64,000 bases of DNA from Nitrospirillum sp034653355 (GTDB lineage Bacteria > Pseudomonadota > Alphaproteobacteria > Azospirillales > Azospirillaceae), in the NCBI RefSeq assembly GCF_034653355.1, contig NZ_JAYEER010000001.1, positions 1-64,000 on the forward strand. The letters run 5' to 3'. Position 1 is the stretch's first letter. Every line of letters starts with the position of its first letter. Below the pieces are notes generated by a model that saw nothing but the letters and a program-made list of their open reading frames with translations, searched no databases and was not told where the DNA came from. Of this stretch, positions 18,202 through 24,922 are shown in pieces. The translations under genes and the position numbers were made by a program.

Positions 18202-20588
18202 TCCGTGACCGTCAGGACGGCGGTCTTGAGGTCGACGGAATTATCGCCGACCATGATGTCGAAGGCGCCGGGCTCCACCACCCGCTTCATGTCCTGGTTC
18301 CATAGGGCCAATGCCTTGCCGTCGACGGTGAAGGTCACCGTGCGGCTCTCGCCCGGTGCCAGCGTGATGCGCTGGAAGCCCTTCAGTTCCTTCACCGGCC
18401 GGGTGACGGAGGCGACCTGCTGGTGCAGGTACAGCTGCACCACCTCATCCCCCGCCCGCTTGCCGGTGTTCCTCACGTCCACCGACACGGTCATGGCGCC
18501 ATCCTTGGCGATGGTGGGCGTGGACAGCCGGGGGGCGCCCACGTCGAAGGTCGTGTAGCTGAGGCCGTAGCCGAAGGGAAACAGTGGGTCGGTGGTGTCG
18601 AACAGATAGCCGCGCCGCGCGCTGGGCTTCTTGTTGTAGAACATGGGCAATTGCCCGACAGAGCGCGGGACGGTCACCGGCAGCTTGCCGCCCGGGTTCA
18701 CATCGCCGAACAGCACGTCGGCCATGGCGGTGCCCCCCTCCTGCCCCAGGTACCAGCCCTCCACCAGGGCGTTGGACTTGGCGGCCACGTCCACCACCGA
18801 CAGCGGTCGGCCATTCTGCAGCACCACGACCACGGGCTTGCCCAAGGCGAACAGGGCCTTGGCCAGGTCGTTCTGCTGGCCCACCAGATCCAGGCTGTCG
18901 CGGTCGCCCAAATGGTTGTTGGCCCAGCCCTCCCGGCTGGTCTGTTCATTGTCGCCGATGACCAACACGATGTGATCGGCGACCTTGGCCACGGCGACGG
19001 CCTGCTGGATCAGCCGGGCGTTTTCCGCTGGATCGGCCAGTTCGACGGTGTCGCCGTACCAGTCGTCATCCTTGGTGATGCGCACGCCCTCGGCATAGGT
19101 CACCTTCACGCGTGAGCCCACCTTGGCCTTGATGCCATCCAGGATGCTGATGGTCTGCTTGGGCTCTCCAGAGTAGCCACCCAGGTGGGCCTTGGCGGCG
19201 TTGGGGCCGATGACGGCCAGGGTCTTCACCTTGGCCATGTCCAGCGGCAGCACGCCGTCGTTCTTCAGCAGCACCACCGACTTCTGCGCCGCCTTCAGGG
19301 CCACGGCCCGCGCCTCGCCGTTCGCCGTCAGGGCCTCGGCCTTGTCCGCGTCGGCATAGGGGTGCTCGAACAGGCCGGCCTGGAACTTCAGTTCCAGGAT
19401 GCGGCGGACAGCGCGGTCGATCACCTCTTCCTTGATCCTTCCGGCGCGCACGGCTTGGGCCAGGCTGGCATAGGACTCGCCGTCCGGCAGATCGGCGTCC
19501 ACCCCGGCCTGGATGGCGCAGATGGCGGCCGACGGCAAATCCGGCACCACATGATGGATGCTGACCAGCTGGTCGATGGCGGAATAGTCGCTGATGATGG
19601 AACCCTTATAGCCCCATTCCCCGCGCAGGATGTCGTGGAGCAGCCACGTGTTCACATGGCTGGGCACGCCGTCGATCTCATTGTATGAGGCCATGACGGC
19701 GCGCACGTTGGTGCGGTGGATGACCTGCTCGAACGGCGGGAAGAACATCTCCCGCAAGGTACGCTCCCCGACGGAGGCGGGGCCGACGTTGGTGCCGCTT
19801 TCGGGCTGGCCGTGGCCGGTCAGATGCTTCAGCGTGGCGAAGACCTTGCCGTCGGCCAGGGGCAGGCTGTCGCCCTGCAGTCCCTGGACGGCGGCCACGC
19901 CCATCTCCCCCGCCAGGTAGGGATCCTCGCCGAAGGTTTCCTCGATGCGCCCCCAGCGCGGGTCGCGCGCCACATCCACCACGGGCGACAGCACGAGGCT
20001 GACGCCGCGCACGCGGATCTCACGTGCGACGACGCTGTCGACCTCACGGATCAGGTCCGGGTCCCAGCTGCTGGCCTGGGCGATGGCCTGGGGAAAACTG
20101 GTGGGGCCGATGGCGGGGTAACCGTGCAGGCCTTCCTCATGGAACAGCACGGGGATGCCCAACCGCGTCTTCTCCAGCGCCCAATGCTGGACGGCGTTCA
20201 CCATGGCGACCGTACCCCTTGTGTCACGCCAGTGCTGCACCCGCAGGGAGCCGGAGCCCTTTTCGTCATTGGGACGCGTGAACTGGCCCAGGCCGTTGGG
20301 GTATACGCCGCTGGCCTTGGCCGGGTCGAAGTTCATGCCGGCGTCGAAGATGGCGGGCTTGTGGTCCCACACGGCAATCAACTGGGCCACCTTCTCATCC
20401 AGCGTCATGCGCGCCAGCAGGTCGTCAACCCGGGCGGCCACCGGCGCGCCCGCGTCCTTATAGATTGCAGGCTTGTCGGCCGCATGGGCCGCGGCACTGA
20501 TGGCCACGGCGGCGACGCCGGCCAGGATCAGGCGGCGGCCGATCCGATGGCCGATCCGATGATGGATGAAGTCATGGCGTATACGCAC
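18198..20588 (-). CDS. GH3 beta-glycosidase (beta-xylosidase or beta-glucosidase)
   Basis: 796 residues. The start is GTG at 20588 behind AGGGAGA; no in-frame ATG precedes the mature region. A signal peptide ends near AAHAAD. Domains in order: GH3 TIM barrel with KHLTGHG and the nucleophile Asp334 in ISDYSAI, an alpha/beta sandwich (about 420-650), and a C-terminal fibronectin III-like domain (RPVKELKGFQR) typical of BglX/Xyl3. Because it leads the operon with GH115 and two deacetylases, xylo-oligosaccharide hydrolysis is the likely role, but GH3 specificity cannot be read from sequence alone. A LacI-type operator lies about 70 bases upstream. Confidence 0.9.
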   Translation of the reverse strand: MRIRHDFIHHRIGHRIGRRLILAGVAAVAISAAAHAADKPAIYKDAGAPVAARVDDLLARMTLDEKVAQLIAVWDHKPAIFDAGMNFDPAKASGVYPNGLGQFTRPNDEKGSGSLRVQHWRDTRGTVAMVNAVQHWALEKTRLGIPVLFHEEGLHGYPAIGPTSFPQAIAQASSWDPDLIREVDSVVAREIRVRGVSLVLSPVVDVARDPRWGRIEETFGEDPYLAGEMGVAAVQGLQGDSLPLADGKVFATLKHLTGHGQPESGTNVGPASVGERTLREMFFPPFEQVIHRTNVRAVMASYNEIDGVPSHVNTWLLHDILRGEWGYKGSIISDYSAIDQLVSIHHVVPDLPSAAICAIQAGVDADLPDGESYASLAQAVRAGRIKEEVIDRAVRRILELKFQAGLFEHPYADADKAEALTANGEARAVALKAAQKSVVLLKNDGVLPLDMAKVKTLAVIGPNAAKAHLGGYSGEPKQTISILDGIKAKVGSRVKVTYAEGVRITKDDDWYGDTVELADPAENARLIQQAVAVAKVADHIVLVIGDNEQTSREGWANNHLGDRDSLDLVGQQNDLAKALFALGKPVVVVLQNGRPLSVVDVAAKSNALVEGWYLGQEGGTAMADVLFGDVNPGGKLPVTVPRSVGQLPMFYNKKPSARRGYLFDTTDPLFPFGYGLSYTTFDVGAPRLSTPTIAKDGAMTVSVDVRNTGKRAGDEVVQLYLHQQVASVTRPVKELKGFQRITLAPGESRTVTFTVDGKALALWNQDMKRVVEPGAFDIMVGDNSVDLKTAVLTVTE

Positions 20589-20656
20589 GCTGGCTTCTCC
20601 CTATCGTTCTTTTTTCAAGGCATCCGGCCCCCGGACACCCCGCCCTGTCAGGGCCA

Positions 20657-20676
20657 CCATGGTACCGTTACCATGG
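20657..20676. promoter_or_regulatory. LacI-type operator in front of the GH3-GH115 operon
   Basis: Perfect inverted repeat CCATGGTA-CCGT-TACCATGG with 8-base arms, 69 bases before the GH3 start codon. The TGGTA-N4-TACCA core also occurs upstream of the TonB receptor at 24688-24707. The form is that of LacI-family operators. No LacI-family gene is in the window, so the regulator would act in trans. Confidence 0.65.
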
Positions 20677-20726
20677 CCACAAAACCATAAGCCGGCCGGG
20701 GCCGGCCCTACCAAACAGCCAAATCG

Positions 20727-21455
20727 TTATAAGGGCGCGTCGTCGGCGAACAGGTCCGGGAACCGGGTGGCCAACTGGGGAAGAGAGGTCAGGATTTCCT
20801 GCAGGTGCTGGCGCATCGCCGCCTCCGCCCTGTCCGCGTCGCGGTCGGCGATGGCATCGACGATGGCCTGGTGCTGCGTGATCAGCAGGGAAAACGGCGT
20901 CGCCTCCGGCATGCTGAGATAGCGCACGCGGTCCATCTGGGCCTTGGTTTCCTCCACCACCCGCCAGGCGTATTCGCAGCCGACATGCAGCGCGATGTCA
21001 CGGTGGAAGCGCTCGTCCAGGTCCAGGAAGCCTGCATGGTCGCGGTCCTCGGCGGCGTTGGCCTGGGCGCGCAGGTTGTCGCGCAGCAGGTCGATGTCGC
21101 GGCCCTTCATCTCCGCCACCGCGCGGCGCACCACCGCCAGTTCCACCGCCTCGCGCACGAAGCGGGCGTCGAACACCTGGCGCACGGAAATCTTGACGAT
21201 GAAGGAGCCGCGCTGCGGCCGGATGGACAGCAGCCCCGCCTCGCTCAGCTTGATGAAGGCCTCACGCACCGGCTGGCGGCTGACGCCCAGCTGGTCGGCG
21301 ATATCCTGTTCGGAGATGGCTTGGCCGGGGCGGAACTTCATGGCGACGATGGCGCCCCGCAGTTCCCGGAACACGCGGCGGGCCACAGGCTCCGCACTGT
21401 CCGCCTGGATACGGTTCAGGACGACACGGTCATTTTCCGCCAACACCAGACGCAC
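20727..21455 (-). CDS. GntR-family regulator, FadR subfamily (FCD domain)
   Basis: About 242 residues from a GTG at 21455 (another GTG lies at 21446; neither has a strong ribosome site and the upstream open frame is not family-like). The winged HTH at about residues 25-85 contains EQDIADQLGVSRQPVREAF. The all-helical FCD ligand domain follows, with DLDERFH and later TQHQAI and RQHL supplying the usual Asp and His metal ligands. FadR-type regulators with FCD domains include ExuR, UxuR and their relatives, which respond to hexuronate intermediates. It is divergent from D-mannonate dehydratase and is probably the local glucuronate repressor. Confidence 0.87.
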   Translation of the reverse strand: MRLVLAENDRVVLNRIQADSAEPVARRVFRELRGAIVAMKFRPGQAISEQDIADQLGVSRQPVREAFIKLSEAGLLSIRPQRGSFIVKISVRQVFDARFVREAVELAVVRRAVAEMKGRDIDLLRDNLRAQANAAEDRDHAGFLDLDERFHRDIALHVGCEYAWRVVEETKAQMDRVRYLSMPEATPFSLLITQHQAIVDAIADRDADRAEAAMRQHLQEILTSLPQLATRFPDLFADDAPL

Positions 21456-21622
21456 CCCATTAGAGTTGCACGGGCCCGGGCCGAAATGGTCCCGGCATGG
21501 AGCACCCTCGCGGCACACCGCCCATCCCCGTTTCCACCCTGCGACATTCGGCCGGCGTCTTCCAGAGGGCTTCGCCCCAAGGAAACGCATTTTTCGAACG
21601 CCGTTGCTCTCACAATTCATAC

Positions 21623-21637
21623 ATACTACCATACTAG
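21623..21637 (+). promoter_or_regulatory. Candidate GntR operator 1
   Basis: ATACTACCATACTAG. The same 15-base word, with one change, is found on the opposite strand at 21739-21753. Position between the GntR regulator and the gene it probably controls supports an operator role; the regulator-site match is inferred. Confidence 0.5.
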
Positions 21638-21733
21638 ATGACAAACAAGGCCGCGATGTTGGTCGGGGAATGGGAGGGCGCGTTTCACGCGGCAGCGCCT
21701 GCCCCTCCCAATGACAGCGCACTGCCCTGTTGA

Positions 21734-21753
21734 CCATACTGGTATGGTAGTAT
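21734..21753 (-). promoter_or_regulatory. Candidate GntR operator 2
   Basis: The minus strand reads ATACTACCATACCAG at 21753-21739, matching operator 1 at 14 of 15 bases, and it overlaps the inverted repeat CCATAC-TG-GTATGG at 21734-21747. Confidence 0.5.
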
Positions 21754-21913
21754 ACATGAATGGTAACCGACGAACGGCATGAGCCGCTCGCGCAGGGAGA
21801 GAACACAGTCCCCAAGACCGCCTCGGGGGCCTTATCGAAAACCATCGCCGGACCCGCCGCCCGCCTCATGGCCGGCCCCGAGCCCACCTGGACCCGCCTT
21901 CGGAGCTGAAAGT

Positions 21914-23119
21914 ATGAAGATCACGGACGCCTACGTCATCGTCACCTGCCCGGCGCGGAACTTCGTCACCCTGAAGATCCGCACGGATGAAGGCGTCTAT
22001 GGCATCGGCGACGCCACCCTGAACGGGCGTGAGCTGGCGGTCGCGTCCTACCTGACCGACCATGTCATCCCCTGCCTGATCGGCCGTGATCCCCACGATA
22101 TCGAGGACATCTGGCAGTATCTGTACAAGGGCGCCTATTGGCGCCGCGGTCCCGTCACCATGTCGGCCATCGCCGCGGTGGACACCGCCCTATGGGACAT
22201 CAAGGCCAAGGTGGCCGGCCTGCCGCTGTACCAATTGCTGGGTGGCAAGAGCCGCAACGGCGTCATGGTCTACGCCCATGCCAACGGCCAAACCGTCGAC
22301 GACGCCATGGACCAAGTGCAGCACTATGTCGACCAAGGCTACAAGGCCATCCGCGTCCAGGCGGGCGTGCCCGGCCTGAAGGGTGTGTACGGCGTGGCCA
22401 AAGGCATCAATTACGAGCCGGCGACGCGCGGCCTGCCGGCGGAATTGGCCTGGTCCACGGAGGCCTACCTGGATTTCGCCCCCAGCCTGTTCGCCGCCGC
22501 CCGCGACCGTTTCGGCTGGGACCTGCATCTGCTGCACGACGTGCACCACCGCCTGACCCCCATTGAGGCGGCGCGCCTGGGCAAGGCGCTGGAACCCTAC
22601 CGCCTGTTCTGGATGGAAGACCCCACCCCGGCGGAAAACCAGGAATCCTTCCGCCTGATCCGCCAGCACACCACGACGCCCCTGGCGGTGGGTGAGGTGT
22701 TCAATACCATCTGGGACTGTAAGGACCTGATCCAGAACCAGTTGATCGACTACATCCGCACCACGGTGGTCCACGCGGGCGGCATCACCCACCTGCGCCG
22801 CATCGCCAACCTGGCGGAGCTGTACCAGATCCGTACCGGCAGCCATGGCGCCACGGACCTGTCGCCGGTGTGCATGGGCGCCGCCCTGCACTTTGACCTG
22901 TGGGTGCCCAACTTCGGCATCCAGGAACGCATGGTGCATGAGGACGTGACCGAGAGCGTCTTCCCCCACGCCTACAGCTTCGACCAAGGCTACATGCACC
23001 CGGGCGAGGCACCGGGCCACGGCGTCGACATCGATGAGGCGGAGGCCGCCAAGTACCCCTACCAGCCCGCCTACCTGCCGGTGGCCCGTTTGACGGACGG
23101 CACGCTCTGGAACTGGTGA
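21914..23119 (+). CDS. manD: D-mannonate dehydratase, ManD type (enolase superfamily)
   Basis: 401 residues, the length of ManD/RspA-type enzymes. It dehydrates D-mannonate to 2-keto-3-deoxy-D-gluconate, the step after UxaC and UxuB in glucuronate breakdown. Mg ligands are visible as Asp209 (HDVHH), Glu235 (MEDP) and Glu261 (GEVF), with His211 and Tyr159 in the places known for the Novosphingobium ManD. The start is ATG 21914. Some ManD homologues (RspA) have little activity on mannonate, but the GH115, GntR and hexuronate transporter neighbours support a true mannonate dehydratase. Confidence 0.92.
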   Translation: MKITDAYVIVTCPARNFVTLKIRTDEGVYGIGDATLNGRELAVASYLTDHVIPCLIGRDPHDIEDIWQYLYKGAYWRRGPVTMSAIAAVDTALWDIKAKVAGLPLYQLLGGKSRNGVMVYAHANGQTVDDAMDQVQHYVDQGYKAIRVQAGVPGLKGVYGVAKGINYEPATRGLPAELAWSTEAYLDFAPSLFAAARDRFGWDLHLLHDVHHRLTPIEAARLGKALEPYRLFWMEDPTPAENQESFRLIRQHTTTPLAVGEVFNTIWDCKDLIQNQLIDYIRTTVVHAGGITHLRRIANLAELYQIRTGSHGATDLSPVCMGAALHFDLWVPNFGIQERMVHEDVTESVFPHAYSFDQGYMHPGEAPGHGVDIDEAEAAKYPYQPAYLPVARLTDGTLWNW

Positions 23120-23218
23120 GTTGGTTTGGGACCGGGCGCGGCCCTGAACGCGCCCTTGCATAAGAACAGCGCCGCGCGGGCGTCAAAGCCGCCGGTGACG
23201 AATGGGAGAGAGACGTTC

Positions 23219-24537
23219 ATGGCGTGGCCCGCGGAAGCCACAGGTGCACCGACCCCACCGCCGGCCAAGCCAGGTCGGCGGCGCTGGATCGTCGTCGCCT
23301 TGCTGTTCGCCGCGACCGTCATCAACTACGTCGACCGCCAGATGCTAGGCCTGCTGAAGCCACTGCTGTCGCAGGAGTTCCAGTGGTCCGACACCGACTA
23401 CGCCGACATCATCTTCTGGTTCCAGGCCTCGTACGCCGTGGCGTATCTGGTGTTCGGCCGGGTCATCGATCGGGTGGGCGCCCGCTGGGGCTATGCCCTG
23501 ACCTTCGTCATCTGGAACCTGGCCCACATCGCCCATGGCCTGGCCAGCGGCCTGGTGCAGTTCACCCTGGCCCGCGTGGCCCTGGGTGCCGGTGAGGCCG
23601 GCAACTTCCCCGCCGGCCTCAAGAGCGTGGCGGAATGGTTTCCCCGACGGGAGCGCGCGCTGGCCGTGGGCATCTTCAACGCCGGTTCCAACGTCGGCGC
23701 GATCGTCACCCCTTTGGTGGTGCCCGCCATCGTCGCCGTCGCCGATTGGCGCACCGCTTTTGTGGTAACCGGTGTCATCAGCTTTGCCTGGCTGGGCGCC
23801 TGGCTGGTCCTCTACCGCCGGCCGGAAGAGGACCGGCATCTGACTGGGGCGGAGCTGGCCCACATCCGCTCCGACGCCATCTCCCCCACCATTGCCGTTC
23901 AGGGCCCGCGCCTGCGCTGGGTACTGCGCCAGCGGCAGACCTGGGCCTATGTGTTGGCCAAGTTCCTGACCGATCCCATCTGGTGGGTGTTCCTGTTCTG
24001 GCTGCCAGACTTCCTGGGTCGCCGCTTCGGGCTGGACCTGTCCGGCTTCGGCCCGCCCCTGGTGGCGATCTACCTGATGTCCGACATCGGCAGCGTGGCC
24101 GGCGGCTGGCTGTCGTCACGCCTGATGCGCCGGGGTCTTGGCGCCAACCGGTCGCGCAAGGTCGCCATGCTGGCGTGTGCCGCCTGCGTCATTCCGGTGC
24201 TGGCGGCCCCCTGGGTCAGCGGGCTGGTGGCGGCGGTCCTGATCATCGGCCTGGCGACTGCTGGCCATCAGGGTTTTTCCGCCAACCTGATGACCCTGCC
24301 CTCCGACCTGTTCCCCCCTCCGCCGTCGCCACCGTGGTGGGCCTGGGCGGTACGGCGGGGGCTGTGGGCGGCATGGTGATGTCCAAGTTCACGGGATGGA
24401 TTTTGCAGACCACAGGCGGCTATGGCCCCATCTTCCTGACGGCGGCCCTGGCCTATCCCCTGGCGCTGCTGGCCCTCCAGACATTGAGCCCCCAGCTGCG
24501 GCCCGCCGTACCGGAGAGTGGAGGTGCCGCATTCTAA
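23219..24537 (+). pseudogene. MFS hexuronate/sugar-acid transporter (ExuT-like), frameshifted
   Basis: The first frame (ATG 23219 after GGGAGAGAG) gives an MFS transporter of the anion:cation symporter family: INYVDRQMLG at the start of TM1, an amphipathic first loop, and ten or more membrane segments. After NLMTLPSDLFPP the frame turns to nonsense and stops at 24379, while the -1 frame continues with SAVATVVGLGGTAGAVGGM and a normal last helix pair to 24537. Adding one C to the six-C run at 24313-24318 restores a 439-residue protein. Sequencing error is likelier than gene loss. It lies about 100 bases after manD in the same direction, fitting glucuronate or aldouronate uptake across the inner membrane. 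Confidence 0.88.
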
Positions 24538-24579
24538 AGGCGTACAGAAATCTCCTTAAGTATTTTTCGTTAATGCGAT

Positions 24580-24598
24580 CGCCTTATTTTTGAAGGCG
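24580..24598 (+). terminator. Possible weak terminator after the transporter
   Basis: Hairpin CGCCTT-N7-AAGGCG followed about 13 bases later by a T-rich stretch. The stem is short, so efficiency is doubtful. Confidence 0.35.
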
Positions 24599-24640
24599 AC
24601 GTCGTATTCGTTTGTTTTTTAAAATAAAATGTCCAAATAA

Positions 24641-24676
24641 TGTCAATATTGTTCAAAAAATATATTGACAATATTG
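24641..24676. promoter_or_regulatory. Repeated CAATATTG palindrome upstream of TonB receptor
   Basis: TGTCAATAT (24641-24649) and ATATTGACA (24662-24670) form an inverted repeat, and CAATATTG occurs twice, 25 bases apart centre to centre. The second copy overlaps TTGACA. This could be a second operator set next to the LacI-type site. Confidence 0.4.
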
Positions 24677-24687
24677 CCGTTTCCTGG

Positions 24688-24707
24688 AAATGGTAACGCT
24701 ACCATTT
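24688..24707. promoter_or_regulatory. LacI-type operator in front of the TonB receptor
   Basis: Perfect inverted repeat AAATGGTA-ACGC-TACCATTT with 8-base arms. The ATGGTA-N4-TACCAT core is identical to that at 20657-20676, tying the receptor to the xylan hydrolase operon. Confidence 0.68.
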
Positions 24708-24922
24708 AAAAGCGCCTAGAACGTGCTGCTTGAGGGAGGGGAGCGGAATGGGACGCCTGCATTCGGCCACTGGCCGGCACACAGACACCTGGCGGTTGAC
24801 GCTGACACCCTACCGCTACCGCTGACCCGTACCCGCGCGGGGAAAACCCGCGCAAAACCAGAACCTTAACAACAGACCGCCCAATCCGGAGAGGGAGCCG
24901 TGGGCGATCGGGGAGGAAAGAA

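Larger units (their letters stand above)
21456..21913. promoter_or_regulatory. Divergent control region, GntR regulator / mannonate dehydratase
   Basis: 458 bases without a recognised gene. The central 130 bases (21620-21755) hold two copies of ATACTACCATACYAG in opposite orientation, described separately. Both flanking genes then have leaders of about 160 bases or more before their start codons. A TGGTAACC half-site at 21761 resembles half of the LacI-type operator of this locus. Confidence 0.55.
24538..24922. promoter_or_regulatory. AT-rich control region before the TonB receptor
   Basis: 385 bases with no gene. In order: a weak hairpin at 24580-24598 after the transporter, an AT-rich stretch with a repeated CAATATTG palindrome (24641-24676), a TTGACA word at 24665 that could be a -35 box, the LacI-type operator at 24688-24707, and a 200-base leader ending in GGGGAGGAAAG before the ATG at 24923. 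Confidence 0.6.

Noticed and set aside
14368..18558. A plus-strand open frame of about 1,400 codons
   Set aside because: It lies antisense to the deacetylase and GH115 genes, whose protein families are clear. High GC leaves few stops, and the translation is low-complexity without any domain.
23219..24537. Programmed frameshift in the transporter gene
   Set aside because: The six-C run could in principle allow slippage, but two other unrelated genes show the same one-base loss in C/G runs, so a sequencing artefact is simpler.
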